DNA from: JAQVIJ01 sp041287365
GTDB taxonomy: Bacteria; Desulfobacterota; Dissulfuribacteria; Dissulfuribacterales; DYLC01
Reading direction: 5' to 3'
DNA: 64,000 nucleotides
NCBI GenBank assembly: GCA_041287365.1
Contig: JBEULL010000020.1
Span: 3,566 to 67,565, forward strand
Positions 8,773-18,598 of this stretch are shown here, piece after piece (positions within the stretch are counted from its first letter, which is position 1; each line of letters begins with the position of its first letter). Under the pieces are notes generated by a model, which ran no database searches, was not told the origin of the DNA, and saw only the letters and a program-made list of their open reading frames with translations. Made by a program: the position numbers and the translations under genes.

Positions 8773-9551
8773 GTTTCATTCCTGTTTAGAAATTCCTGAG
8801 CCAAGGAAGCGTAACCCTCTGCACCCTTGGACTTTGAATCATATAGGAAGATAGGTTTACCATGACTGGGGCTCTCACTCAATCGAATATTACGAGGGAT
8901 AACCGTGTCATAAACCAGCGATTTGAAATGATTCCTCACATCTGAAGCCACCTGAACCGAAAGGCGCATTCTGTGATCGGCCATTGTCAAAAGAATCCCT
9001 TCTATATAGAGCCTTGGATTGAAATTGTATTTTACGAGCCGAATGGTCTTCAGCAGTTGACTCAACCCCTCCAAGGCATAGTACTCACACTGAAGGGGGA
9101 TCAGGACGGAATCCGCTGAAACCAGGGCATTTATGGTCATAAGTCCAAGGGAGGGCGGGCAGTCGATGAGAATGAAATCGTAATCCTGAATGACCGAAAA
9201 GATGGACTTCAAAACAAATTCCCTGTTGGGTCTTGCAGCTAATTCCATCTCCACTCCCACCAGGTCTGTGCTGGCCGGTAACAGATGCAGGTTGGGAACG
9301 CCGGTAGTGCGCACAATGTCCCTGATATCCACCTTACCTGCCACAGCGCAATAGATACATGCTCCGGCTGCGGCCTGGGCATCCAGACCAAGACCGCTGG
9401 TGGCATTGGCCTGGGCGTCACAATCGGCCAGAAGCACGCGCTTACCCAGCATGGCAAGGGCTGATGCCAGGTTTATGGCAGTGGTGGTCTTGCCGACTCC
9501 GCCCTTTTGATTGGCTATACAGATGGTTCGAGTCCTATTGGCCATACCCAT
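8769..9551 (-). CDS. parA: Chromosome-partitioning ATPase ParA/Soj
   Basis: The 260-residue deviant Walker A ATPase moves ParB-parS complexes over the nucleoid. KGGVGKTT is at residues 16-23, the A' region LLADCDAQANATSGLG follows, and the Walker B is FILIDCPPSLGLMTINAL. It is coupled to parB by a 4-nt overlap in the usual parA-parB order. Its closeness to gyrB-dnaN supports a chromosomal, origin-linked pair rather than a plasmid system. Confidence 0.95.
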   Translation of the reverse strand: MGMANRTRTICIANQKGGVGKTTTAINLASALAMLGKRVLLADCDAQANATSGLGLDAQAAAGACIYCAVAGKVDIRDIVRTTGVPNLHLLPASTDLVGVEMELAARPNREFVLKSIFSVIQDYDFILIDCPPSLGLMTINALVSADSVLIPLQCEYYALEGLSQLLKTIRLVKYNFNPRLYIEGILLTMADHRMRLSVQVASDVRNHFKSLVYDTVIPRNIRLSESPSHGKPIFLYDSKSKGAEGYASLAQEFLNRNET

Positions 9552-9572
9552 CCCTAATCAGCATCGTAATGA

Positions 9573-9812
9573 TTATTCTTTCTCACAAGAAGCCTCTGTT
9601 ATGGATTTCACACCCATTTTGTGTAAAAAAATGGCCATTGGACAAAAACCTGTAAAGGCAAAGATCAGCAGATTAACTCCCACCAGAAGCGGAAGAACGA
9701 GCCAATATATGTGTACAAAAAAACCGAGGGTTACACCGGTCAGCACCACAATACCGGCTATCAACCAGATAACCCGTTCCAGATACCATATATCCGTTCT
9801 TGCCAGATACAT
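9573..9812 (-). CDS. DUF2892-type small membrane protein
   Basis: This 79-residue inner-membrane protein has two hydrophobic segments (VIWLIAGIVVLTGVTLGFF and YWLVLPLLVGVNLLIFAFTGF) and the GFCPMAIFLHKMG ending typical of DUF2892, the membrane tail often joined to rhodaneses. The start ATG 9812 follows AAGGAGG. Its function is unknown; a link to sulfur handling is only inferred from family partners. Confidence 0.8.
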   Translation of the reverse strand: MYLARTDIWYLERVIWLIAGIVVLTGVTLGFFVHIYWLVLPLLVGVNLLIFAFTGFCPMAIFLHKMGVKSITEASCEKE

Positions 9813-9876
9813 AATGACCTCCTTGAATTAAAGTATATAGTGAAAAATCGTTGTTCCGCGGCCGGCGGGGGATGTG

Positions 9877-10875
9877 TCATTCAGACACCATTCTACTCAA
9901 TTTATTCAGGCTTTCACTGGAGCCCAGGGCAACTATCAAGTCACCTGACTGAAAGACATAATCTGGATGCACACTGGACATCACTGCATCGGTCTTGCGC
10001 TTGACTACCAGCAGCGTGGCGCCGGTCCGTTCCCTTATACCGATTTCCTTCATGGTTTTACCCACCAGAACGGATGAGTCTTCGATCTCATACTGTTCCA
10101 CAGAGAGATCGAAATCCGCACAGTGCACCGCCAGGTCCAGAAACTCTATGACAGTCGGCTTGAGAATCGCCATTCCCATACGCCTTGCACCTATTTCATA
10201 AGGAGAAATGACCTTGTTGGCGCCGGCCTGATATATACGCCGTTCCGCCCTGCGGTCACTGGCCCTGGCCACTATAAAAACCGAAGGATTCAACAAACGG
10301 GCCGTAAGGGTAATATAAACATTGTCTGCATCCGATTGAAGCACACATACAATACCTCGAGCCTTGGATATGGCGGCACTCTGCAACACCTCCTCACTAG
10401 TGGCATCCCCTGCTATGACAAGATAACCAACTTCCTCCAGCTCTGTAATCACGGTGGGATTGGATTCTATCACAACGGCAGGAATACCCTCGCGAACCAA
10501 CATCTCCAGAATGGTTTTGCCGATCCTACCGCAGCCGCATACAATGAAGTGATTTTCCAATTTTGAAATGGCCTTTTTCATCCTTCTTTGATGAAATATA
10601 TCTTTTATTCTGCCCTCTACAGCAGCCTCGGTCAACACATTTATAGAATAGGCGAAAAAACCCACGCCCATTACTATAATGAATATGGTAAACACCCTGC
10701 CTGCATCTGACAGAGGTTTCAACTCACCATAACCTACGGTGGCCACGGTTATAACCGTCATATAAAGGGCTTCCAGCGGACGCCAGCCCTCTATAAAGAT
10801 ATAACCGAAGGTACCCACGGACAACAGCGTGAACAGCATTAAAAAAATCAAAAACAGCTTGCGATTGGTCTCCAT
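9877..10875 (-). CDS. Two-TM potassium channel with RCK (TrkA-N/TrkA-C) gating domains
   Basis: The 332-residue inner-membrane K+ channel subunit has TM1 at ~7-28, a pore helix and selectivity filter TVGYGE at 46-51, and TM2 at ~60-83. An RCK N-domain follows with the Rossmann motif HFIVCGCGRIGKTILEML (109-126), and an RCK C-domain closes the protein (LVVKRKTDAVMS, GDLIVALGS). The architecture matches MthK/Kch-type channels gated by cytosolic ligands. It lies 19 nt from pgi and is probably co-transcribed with it. Confidence 0.92.
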   Translation of the reverse strand: METNRKLFLIFLMLFTLLSVGTFGYIFIEGWRPLEALYMTVITVATVGYGELKPLSDAGRVFTIFIIVMGVGFFAYSINVLTEAAVEGRIKDIFHQRRMKKAISKLENHFIVCGCGRIGKTILEMLVREGIPAVVIESNPTVITELEEVGYLVIAGDATSEEVLQSAAISKARGIVCVLQSDADNVYITLTARLLNPSVFIVARASDRRAERRIYQAGANKVISPYEIGARRMGMAILKPTVIEFLDLAVHCADFDLSVEQYEIEDSSVLVGKTMKEIGIRERTGATLLVVKRKTDAVMSSVHPDYVFQSGDLIVALGSSESLNKLSRMVSE

Positions 10876-10894
10876 GAAACCGCCCTGCGGGCTA

Positions 10895-12580
10895 CTACAA
10901 GCGCGCCGCCCTCAAAAACACCTTACTGAAACTTCTCAGACCCATTCTGTAATCCGCCGGCAGATGGATATGGATTACCCTTTTCCCCACACTCGAAAGG
11001 GCCTGAAAATCCCCAACCGCCTGTGCAAACTGAATATGCCAGAAAGATGCATCGAAACCAGGCACAACTGGATATTCAGCCTCTTTTTGTCGAGTGAAAA
11101 CAATGAAGGCCGAGCTCATAGGACCACCCTTGTGCACCTGGCCTGTGGAATGGAGATAGCGGGGCCCGTAACCGAAGGTGGTGGCAAATCCACGCTCCTG
11201 TCGAATAAAATGTCGCATCTCTGAAATTATCTCATCAACCTCGGAATCATACGGCAGATAAGCCAAAAAACCCATATAACCCCACGAAGGCAGGACCAGG
11301 AAGGTATCCCGCAGGGCGCGAGAAAGCCCCTTCATGGATGCAGCAAGCATCTCGGATGTCCTGAAATTGAACTGACTCGTCGGGTCCACCCAGAACTCCA
11401 TATTGAATTTACCGTTTTTCACATACTCACTCAACACCTCGGAGGTTTTTTGTTTGGCCGACAGGACATTGGGTTCATCGAACGGATTGATTCCAAGGAA
11501 ATGACCCGTCAAGGCCACCGCCATCTCCCAGAGAAAAAACATGCCGAACACATCCATCGGATTCTGCAATTGCAGCATATATACAGGAAAATCAGCACGT
11601 CTCAGCTCATCCATAAAACCGTCAAGGCTGTCCTCGACAGGGGTGTCCATCATCCTGAAATATACAAACATGCGCTCAGCGCCATAAAAACCGGGTATGC
11701 CGGTGGTTTCACCGATTATCGGCACAAGACCCACTGTTTCCTTGCCGGTACTTTCAGCTACAAGTTGCTCCAGCCACAACCCGAGACTGCGTACAGGCGC
11801 GTCAAAAAACAGTGTCAGTTTATCCTTGTTCTGCACGCCATATTCGGAAAGAAATGTTGCAAGTCTGGCGGCAGGGTTTTGATCCCAATCCAGCACTCTG
11901 CATTGCGCAATGGTGGCTTCGGCGATCGATACAGCCTGGTCCAGAGGTATTCCGATAATCGCGGCGGCAACCAGCCCGAACACAGAAAGCGCCGAATATC
12001 TGCCACCAACTCCTGATTCACCCCTGAATGTGTGAAAGAACTTGTGCTCCGATGCGAACTTATCGAGAGTGGTGCCGGAATCCGTAATGGCCGCAAAAAA
12101 ATCACCGGCATTGTTTTGGCCGTAGAGCTCCACCATCTTTTGCCAGAAAAAAGCCAGATGTGCACGGGTTTCAAGGGTTGTGCCTGATTTACTGGCCACC
12201 ACAAAAAAGGTTTTTTTTGACGATAGCTCATCGGAATATCGCTGCACCACCATTGGATCGGTGGTATCTAGCACACAGAGCTCCGGATAACCATCCTGCA
12301 CGCCGAATATATCGACCAACACCTGTGCGCAAAGGCTTGACCCCCCCATGCCCATCCACACAACCCGTTTTACACCATTGGAACGTAATTTGGTTGCAAA
12401 ATCAGTCAATTCTTTTAGAGTTGGCTTGATTCTATCAAGACAATCCAGCCAGCCCAATCTATTTCCAATGGATTCCTGAACCTTAGCATCTTTACTCCAA
12501 AGAGACGGGTCCTTGTTCCAAAAGCGCTGAAGTAGTTGTTTTTTTTTCGAAGCATCGATATGAGATGGCTTATAAAACAT
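10895..12580 (-). CDS. pgi: Glucose-6-phosphate isomerase
   Basis: The 561-residue SIS-fold enzyme interconverts glucose-6-P and fructose-6-P. The sugar-phosphate site is seen as VWMGMGGSSLCAQVL and VVASKSGTTLETRAHLAFF. FRGESGVGGRYSALSVFG and the catalytic segments near GYGPRYLHSTGQVHKGG follow. It belongs to the divergent form often found in Desulfobacterota, also known fused to transaldolase elsewhere; no fusion is seen here. The start ATG 12580 has AAGGAGG behind it. It is the first gene of a leftward pair with the K+ channel. Confidence 0.88.
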   Translation of the reverse strand: MFYKPSHIDASKKKQLLQRFWNKDPSLWSKDAKVQESIGNRLGWLDCLDRIKPTLKELTDFATKLRSNGVKRVVWMGMGGSSLCAQVLVDIFGVQDGYPELCVLDTTDPMVVQRYSDELSSKKTFFVVASKSGTTLETRAHLAFFWQKMVELYGQNNAGDFFAAITDSGTTLDKFASEHKFFHTFRGESGVGGRYSALSVFGLVAAAIIGIPLDQAVSIAEATIAQCRVLDWDQNPAARLATFLSEYGVQNKDKLTLFFDAPVRSLGLWLEQLVAESTGKETVGLVPIIGETTGIPGFYGAERMFVYFRMMDTPVEDSLDGFMDELRRADFPVYMLQLQNPMDVFGMFFLWEMAVALTGHFLGINPFDEPNVLSAKQKTSEVLSEYVKNGKFNMEFWVDPTSQFNFRTSEMLAASMKGLSRALRDTFLVLPSWGYMGFLAYLPYDSEVDEIISEMRHFIRQERGFATTFGYGPRYLHSTGQVHKGGPMSSAFIVFTRQKEAEYPVVPGFDASFWHIQFAQAVGDFQALSSVGKRVIHIHLPADYRMGLRSFSKVFLRAARL

Positions 12581-12854
12581 GAAAACCCTCCTTAAAAATT
12601 TTATATTATAAATAGTAAATTATTCATTTTGAAATAATATTCTAAAAATACGCCAAACCATCTAATTTAGCAAAGATATTTTCTGAGGTTCTCTGAACTG
12701 TCAAATACTCCTTGAAACCATGCAATAAAAATAATGCTACAAAAAGACAATCTCTGGATTTTTGTGGTGTGAAAGATTATATTCCATTTAGTTCAATACC
12801 GGATTGGAAACAATCCGTTTACAGCACCACAATGAGCCCACATAAGGAGCCCGC
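12581..12854. promoter_or_regulatory. Divergent intergenic region with a GAAA-loop hairpin
   Basis: This 274-bp AT-rich gap lies between pgi (leftward) and a zinc-ribbon gene (rightward), so it should hold both promoters. One clear structure is visible: a perfect 7-bp hairpin CGGATTG-GAAA-CAATCCG at 12800-12817, ~30 nt before the ribosome site AAGGAG of the rightward gene. Only three T follow it, so it is a weak terminator candidate and could be a leader element. Nothing else is supported. Confidence 0.4.
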
Positions 12855-13151
12855 ATGGTAATAACACCAAAAACACGGTCACGAAAGGAAGGAACACGTT
12901 TCTTCAAATGCCCAAGACCTGTTCCGGCGGTCAATAACCGCATAATCTGTCCCAAATGCGGCAATGATCGCTATTTTCATGAAATAGCGGAAGATGTCAC
13001 CATCACTACTCAATACATACAGAATGCAGATGGGAGCTTCACTCCTCAAAGCGACGAATCCAATATCATGGGCGAAATAAAATTGTTTTGTTCCAAATGT
13101 CAGACCGATTTGACGGAATTTCATACACAATTTGTAGAAATGCTTTTTTAA
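12855..13151 (+). CDS. Zinc-ribbon protein of unknown function
   Basis: The 98-residue protein has two CxxC knuckles, CPKCG (~36-40) and CSKC (~83-86), spaced like a rubredoxin/zinc-ribbon fold, and a basic N-terminus (TPKTRSRKEGTRFFKCPRP). The start ATG 12855 follows AAGGAG. It ends 5 nt before an ATP-grasp gene, so the two form an operon. The role is unknown; binding to nucleic acid or a protein partner is conceivable. Confidence 0.7.
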   Translation: MVITPKTRSRKEGTRFFKCPRPVPAVNNRIICPKCGNDRYFHEIAEDVTITTQYIQNADGSFTPQSDESNIMGEIKLFCSKCQTDLTEFHTQFVEMLF

Positions 13152-13156
13152 TACAT

Positions 13157-13939
13157 ATGTACAATATAATCAGAACAAATAAGGAATTCAGAATAAAATT
13201 TCATGAATTGGATTCCTCATACGTCATAATAGGCTGCCTGAATATAAAACCTTCTGAAGAATATATTTTTACTGATTTATTATCAAGAGGCGTTGTTTTG
13301 TTTCCATCAGCACTGGCGCAACAACTGACCCGCTCAAAATGTTTTCAGGCTGCTGTCTTCACAAAATACATGGCGCCATCAACAATCGTAATAAGAGACA
13401 AAAGCGATATACTTTCCGCAATAACACATTATAATTCACTGAAAATAAACAATGTCATAACAAAACAAGACAGGGCAAATTGTGGTCTTGGAATAAATTT
13501 ATGGCAATCAATCGAGGACATTTACAACAATGTTTCTTTTGGACATATTAACTTTCCATTTGTTTTACAGCCATTCATAAAAGACGTACTTGATGTAAGA
13601 ATAATTATTTTAGGCAATTATTTAGAAGCCTATTGGAGAAAAAACGACAATAATATAAGAAACAATATTTCAAGGGGTGGGAATAGTGGAATATATCATT
13701 TATCTGAAAACGAGTTGCTGTTATGTAAAGAAATAATGCAAAGAGGTCAATTTCCCTATGCCCATATCGACTTGATGATTACGCCCGAAAACGAGATATT
13801 CTTTTCGGAAATAGCACTAAGAGGCGGCATAAAAGGGGCCCAAATATCTCCGGCCGATTATGTAAGACAAGTCAAAAAACTTGAAGATTTATTCATCGAA
13901 TCTTACAATAAGGCGTCTATATCCACAAATAACATATAA
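13157..13939 (+). CDS. ATP-grasp ligase-like protein
   Basis: The 260-residue protein has ATP-grasp features: INNVITKQDRANCGLGI as the ATP-binding lobe, FVLQPFIKDVLDVRIIILG as the VEFI-like/dRv segment, NNISRGGNSGIYHL, and AHIDLMITPENEIFFSEIALRGG with the Asp and Glu that hold Mg2+. This resembles RimK/carboxylate-amine ligases. The substrate is unknown. I chose ATG 13157, 5 nt after the zinc-ribbon gene. It is AT-rich compared with pgi. Together the pair could modify a peptide or small molecule (inference). Confidence 0.65.
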   Translation: MYNIIRTNKEFRIKFHELDSSYVIIGCLNIKPSEEYIFTDLLSRGVVLFPSALAQQLTRSKCFQAAVFTKYMAPSTIVIRDKSDILSAITHYNSLKINNVITKQDRANCGLGINLWQSIEDIYNNVSFGHINFPFVLQPFIKDVLDVRIIILGNYLEAYWRKNDNNIRNNISRGGNSGIYHLSENELLLCKEIMQRGQFPYAHIDLMITPENEIFFSEIALRGGIKGAQISPADYVRQVKKLEDLFIESYNKASISTNNI

Positions 13940-13959
13940 TTTAAAACAAAATGAACAGG

Positions 13960-15018
13960 TTATATGTGTGGTTCTTCTATTTCATAAATTTTTGTTGTAC
14001 CAGCTCCAGATGGATCTTCCAATCTGTCGGTTACAATAAGGATTATTTTCCCATTCAGCACATTAAAACCAGATATTCTGCCATTCATTTTTATCGACAC
14101 TGATTTAATGGCGTAGTTGTCACCATTTGAAAACAATTTCAAGAGGGATATTTTGTCGAATAGCTGCTGTTGTGGTTCATTAAAAGCCATCCAAAACGAT
14201 TTTTCATTTGTTTTTTGTGAATCCACGATTGCTGTTTTTATATTCAAAAAAGAGGCAGGATTGTTGATTGCAATCACGTTTTTCGACCAAAGCAGTTTAT
14301 TTGATTCATACACGTTCAGTGTTCCTGATCTATCAAGAAATATCGTCTCTTTTATATCGTTATGATTCAAATCAACAAAAGCAAATAGGTTACTTATAGA
14401 ATTTATTGGAATAATAGTTTTTTCATTCACAAACATCATACCGTTATCATTAGGCTTAACTATAAAAAAAACATTTCCAAACATATTCCTAACATCAAAT
14501 CTCTGGCCAACCAATGTATCGTCATTCAAAAAGCACAGCCACATATTTATTTTATCTTGAACCAATCGCAATGTATTGCCATCAAAGCGCAAAAGACATG
14601 ACTCAAGCCCAACATCAGGAATCAGAATATTAACAGCAAGCCATCCAGAATTAGGAGACACAGAAAAAGAAACAGGGGTTCCAAAACCCGAAAATCTATA
14701 AAAAAATGGCTTTGCAGTATGTTTATATGGAGCAATATATATCCCTGAAGGCAGCAAATAAATAATTTCATATAACCCATCGCCATTCAGATCAACAATC
14801 GAAGCGGATATAACATCATACTTCAACAAACCAACAGGTTTTCCAATATTTTCAATCGATAAAACATCTTGTTTGATTGAAGTCAAATCAACTCCGACAA
14901 TATTGCTGGAAACATTCTGATCTATATCAGAAAATACATAACTCACACAAAACAATTCAGATAAAATTAAAAAAAATCCAAGCGTAAACAGTATTGTTTT
15001 AGTTAATCTACTGAACAT
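13960..15018 (-). CDS. Secreted FG-GAP/VCBS-like repeat protein, unknown function
   Basis: The 352-residue protein has a signal peptide (MFSRLTKTILFTLGFFLILSE) and is probably periplasmic. Short repeats of the FG-GAP/calcium-loop sort are visible, such as VDLNGDGLYEIIYL (~65-78) and VDLNHNDIKETIFLD, which suggest a beta-propeller. I chose ATG 15018 rather than the longer reading because AGAGGTT precedes it and it begins the signal peptide; it starts 10 nt after the gyrB stop. Why a secreted propeller protein follows gyrB is unclear. Confidence 0.65.
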   Translation of the reverse strand: MFSRLTKTILFTLGFFLILSELFCVSYVFSDIDQNVSSNIVGVDLTSIKQDVLSIENIGKPVGLLKYDVISASIVDLNGDGLYEIIYLLPSGIYIAPYKHTAKPFFYRFSGFGTPVSFSVSPNSGWLAVNILIPDVGLESCLLRFDGNTLRLVQDKINMWLCFLNDDTLVGQRFDVRNMFGNVFFIVKPNDNGMMFVNEKTIIPINSISNLFAFVDLNHNDIKETIFLDRSGTLNVYESNKLLWSKNVIAINNPASFLNIKTAIVDSQKTNEKSFWMAFNEPQQQLFDKISLLKLFSNGDNYAIKSVSIKMNGRISGFNVLNGKIILIVTDRLEDPSGAGTTKIYEIEEPHI

Positions 15019-15028
15019 ATAACCTCTT

Positions 15029-17434
15029 TTATATATCAAGCTCTTTGACTTCCAATGCGTGGTTGTATATAAAATCCTTTCTTGGTTCTATCTTTTCACC
15101 CATCAAAGTAGTGAATAAATTTTCAGCCTCATCTGCATCCAAAACAGAAACCTGCAACAATGTCCTGTTTTGCGGATCCATAGTGGTTTTCCACAACTGT
15201 TCAGGATTCATCTCTCCAAGTCCTTTATATCGTTGCTTAGTAAGCCCTTTTTGTGCATATTCCCTTACGGAAGAAAGAAATGATTCCATATCATTGAAAC
15301 TCTCTTGAGTCTCTTTGTATGTTAAAACAATTTTGTTTGTTACGATATTCTTCAATAATTTATATGACTTTATTATTTTTTTAATCTCAGGAGTTTTCCA
15401 TAAATTTAAATCTATATTGGTTCTTAAGAAGGACATGGACTCCAACGCAACGGTAAATGAGTAATCACCGGTATCTGATTGTTTTATTTCTGTAATTTTA
15501 TATCCTTTTTCTGATAATTTTATAAACAACGATTCCATAAAAGCTGAATCGACAAATTTTTCATAACTATCAAGACCAAGCTCCAAAAGATCCTTCAGTA
15601 AATCCTTCCACAATCCGATATGGATCAATTCATCAAAATCATGCAAATAATCCGTTATTTTCAACAAGAAATCATACAGATTTTTCCCTGTTATGATTTT
15701 ATCATCAATACGAATCGACATTTCATTGATAATTCTATTGAACAAAAACTTGTCAAATTCAGCTTCATCTTTCAGAAAAATCTCTTTGTTTTTGTTATAA
15801 ACAACTCTGAATAACGGTGGTTGAGCGATATATAAAAAACCCTTTTCTATCAACTCGTACATATGTCTATAAAAAAATGTCAAGAGTAAGGTTCTGATAT
15901 GTGCTCCATCGACATCGGCATCGGTCATTATGATTATTTTATGATATTTCAATTTTTGAATATCAAAATCATCGGAACTTATTCCTGCACCTATGCCCGT
16001 TCCAATAGATGATATGAGATTTCTTATTTCTTCACTTGACAAAACTTTATTAAATCTTGCCTTTTCTACATTCATTATTTTTCCTCTGAGAGGCAAAATA
16101 GCCTGGAATTTTCTGTCTCTTCCCTGCTTTGCACTGCCTCCGGCGGAATCACCCTCCACAATAAAAATCTCTCTATGTTCAGGGTTTTTTTCTTGACAAT
16201 CAGCCAACTTACCCGCAAGGGTGATGTCCAGGCCCGAAGAAGATTTTCGGGACAATTCCTTCGCCTTTCTCGCAGCCTCTCTCGCCCTTGCCGCATCCAC
16301 TATCTTTTCCAACATCTTTTTTATAATTGTCGGATTTTCTTCAAAAAACAGGGACAGTTTTTCATAAACCACGGATGAAACAACAGATCTTACCTCACTG
16401 TTTCCTAATTTTGATTTGGTTTGACCTTCAAACTGTGGATTAGGAACTTTTACGGACACAATACAAGTCAAACCTTCTTTTACATCATCCCCTTCTATTT
16501 TTTCTTTTAGTTTTTTGGATATATTATCATCAGCTAAATATTTATTGATACATTTCGTCAAAGCCTGTCTAAATCCTGTGACATGGGTTCCATCTTCTTT
16601 TGTTCTTATATTATTTACATAACTCAACAACTTTTCTGAGTATCCATCATTGTATTGAAAAGCTATCTCAATTGCTATATTGTCTTTTTCCGATGATATA
16701 TATATCGGTTTTTCAAATATCAATTCCTTATTTTTATTCAAATGTTCTACAAAAGAAACTATACCTCCTTCAAAATGAAATTCCGCCGTCTTTTCAGATC
16801 GTTTATCTTCTAATCTAATAGTTATATTACTGTTTAAATACGCCAACTCTCTCATTCTCGCCTGTAATATCTCATATTGAAATTCGGTTGTTTCTGTAAA
16901 AATTGTTTCATCTGGTATAAATGTTATTCTTGTTCCTCTTTTTTTTGTTTCTCCTATTATAGTTACTTGTGTTGTAGGTATTCCATATTCATATTTTTGA
17001 TTATATATTTTACCATCTCTATATACTTCAACATCTAAAAATTTAGATAATGCATTTACTACAGAAATTCCAACACCATGTAATCCACCAGAAACTTTAT
17101 ATGTTTGATTGTCGAATTTTCCACCGGCATGTAGTTTTGTCAAAACAAGCTCCAATGCCGATATTCCTTCTGTTGGATGCATATCCACAGGAATACCTCT
17201 TCCATTATCTTCTACAGTTATACTATTATTTTCATTTATAATTACATAGATAAAATTACAGAAACCAGCCATTGATTCATCTATACTGTTATCTACAATT
17301 TCATAAACCAAATGATGTAAACCTTCTACACCAATATTTCCTATATACATAGCAGGTCTTTTTCTTACAGCAGATAATCCTTCTAATACTTTTATACTTT
17401 CTGCTTGATACTTTTCCTGTTCTATAGATTTCAT
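15029..17434 (-). CDS. gyrB: DNA gyrase subunit B
   Basis: The 801-residue type II topoisomerase ATPase/TOPRIM subunit introduces negative supercoils with GyrA. The GHKL site reads EIVDNSIDESM (45-55) and the metal-binding TOPRIM EGDSAGGSAKQGRD and MTDADVDGAHI; the tail QRYKGLGEMNPEQLW is intact. The length matches the long proteobacterial form with the insert. The start ATG 17434 follows GAGGAAAG. It sits 18 nt after dnaN, with no recF between. GC content drops along the gene: 24 of 60 bases at 15181-15240 but 13 of 60 at 17221-17280. Confidence 0.97.
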   Translation of the reverse strand: MKSIEQEKYQAESIKVLEGLSAVRKRPAMYIGNIGVEGLHHLVYEIVDNSIDESMAGFCNFIYVIINENNSITVEDNGRGIPVDMHPTEGISALELVLTKLHAGGKFDNQTYKVSGGLHGVGISVVNALSKFLDVEVYRDGKIYNQKYEYGIPTTQVTIIGETKKRGTRITFIPDETIFTETTEFQYEILQARMRELAYLNSNITIRLEDKRSEKTAEFHFEGGIVSFVEHLNKNKELIFEKPIYISSEKDNIAIEIAFQYNDGYSEKLLSYVNNIRTKEDGTHVTGFRQALTKCINKYLADDNISKKLKEKIEGDDVKEGLTCIVSVKVPNPQFEGQTKSKLGNSEVRSVVSSVVYEKLSLFFEENPTIIKKMLEKIVDAARAREAARKAKELSRKSSSGLDITLAGKLADCQEKNPEHREIFIVEGDSAGGSAKQGRDRKFQAILPLRGKIMNVEKARFNKVLSSEEIRNLISSIGTGIGAGISSDDFDIQKLKYHKIIIMTDADVDGAHIRTLLLTFFYRHMYELIEKGFLYIAQPPLFRVVYNKNKEIFLKDEAEFDKFLFNRIINEMSIRIDDKIITGKNLYDFLLKITDYLHDFDELIHIGLWKDLLKDLLELGLDSYEKFVDSAFMESLFIKLSEKGYKITEIKQSDTGDYSFTVALESMSFLRTNIDLNLWKTPEIKKIIKSYKLLKNIVTNKIVLTYKETQESFNDMESFLSSVREYAQKGLTKQRYKGLGEMNPEQLWKTTMDPQNRTLLQVSVLDADEAENLFTTLMGEKIEPRKDFIYNHALEVKELDI

Positions 17435-17452
17435 ACAAAAAACTTTCCTCAC

Positions 17453-18598
17453 TTATACTATAATTGGCATAAATATACTTAAAAAACCTTCATCATCTGA
17501 GCCAGTTATTAAACATGGACTTTTTGAGTTATTGATTTTTAATTTAATATTTTTTGATTTCATAACAGATAATATATTCAATACAAATTTTCCATTGAAT
17601 ACTATTTCTATAAAATCAGCATGTTCTGTATTTATTGGTATTGTTTCTTTTGCTCTTGCTGTTTCATTTTCTAATGTTTCAAGTTCAATAATATTTTTAT
17701 TTGTTTTCATTTTTATTGAATCATAAACATCAGTTGTCAATATTGTTAATCTTTTTAATGTGTTTATAAATTTCAATCTATCAATTTCTATTGAATTACC
17801 TTCATTTTTTGGAATTATCGATCTATATGGCGGAAATTTATCATCTATCAATCTTATTGTAATGTTTTCTTTTTCTGTTAATATAAAAAGAAATTTATCT
17901 TGCATGAATAAATTTATAGATTCATATCTATCAAGTATCTTTTTTAATTCAATTGCTCCTTTTTTAGGAATTATAATTGGTTTTTCTAATTCGAAATCGG
18001 TATCTATAGTTTTATCTATTAAATTCATTCGTAAACTATCTGAGCTTACCATTCTTATTTTTTTTAAATTATCTTCTCTTATTGTTTCAAAATTTATTCC
18101 TGTTAGACTTATTTTTGTTTTTACATCATCCGATGCCACTGAAAATATAGTTTTATCTATCATATCTTTCAATAAAGAAGATGATACTGAAAGATATTTT
18201 CCATCTACAGCTGTTATAAATCTCGGAAATTCTTCAGCAGGAAGTCCGGCTATTTCATACTCCATCTCTGAATTTTCCTCTTCTTTGTTTTTATCAGATT
18301 TTATTTTTATCCAGAAATTATCCTTTTCTTCTATCGTAATATTTTGAAATGGTAGCTCTTTTGTTAATTCATATATTTTTTTGGGATCCAATAAAATGGA
18401 ACCTTCTTCGATTATATCGCAACAAATTTTGGTTTGATAACTTATTTCAAGATCTGTTGCTTCTACAATTAACTTTCCATTATTGGTATATAAAATTATA
18501 TTTTTCAAAATAGACATCGTTGTTTTTTTATCTATAAAATTTTGAGCATAAAATAGGGCTTCCAATAAATCCGTTCTTTTTACATTTAATTTAATCAT
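17453..18598 (-). CDS. dnaN: DNA polymerase III beta subunit (sliding clamp)
   Basis: The 381-residue protein is the ring-shaped processivity clamp. The three-domain length is right, and the C-terminal motif SPCLITGSDDEGFLSIFMPIIV is the usual ligand-binding end. The start ATG 18598 has AAGGAG upstream. It is the first gene of a dnaN-gyrB unit. Base composition is extreme for a core gene here: 13 of 60 GC at 17761-17820 and 15 of 60 at 18301-18360, with codons pushed to AAA, ATT and TTT. dnaA is not upstream. Confidence 0.96.
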   Translation of the reverse strand: MIKLNVKRTDLLEALFYAQNFIDKKTTMSILKNIILYTNNGKLIVEATDLEISYQTKICCDIIEEGSILLDPKKIYELTKELPFQNITIEEKDNFWIKIKSDKNKEEENSEMEYEIAGLPAEEFPRFITAVDGKYLSVSSSLLKDMIDKTIFSVASDDVKTKISLTGINFETIREDNLKKIRMVSSDSLRMNLIDKTIDTDFELEKPIIIPKKGAIELKKILDRYESINLFMQDKFLFILTEKENITIRLIDDKFPPYRSIIPKNEGNSIEIDRLKFINTLKRLTILTTDVYDSIKMKTNKNIIELETLENETARAKETIPINTEHADFIEIVFNGKFVLNILSVMKSKNIKLKINNSKSPCLITGSDDEGFLSIFMPIIV

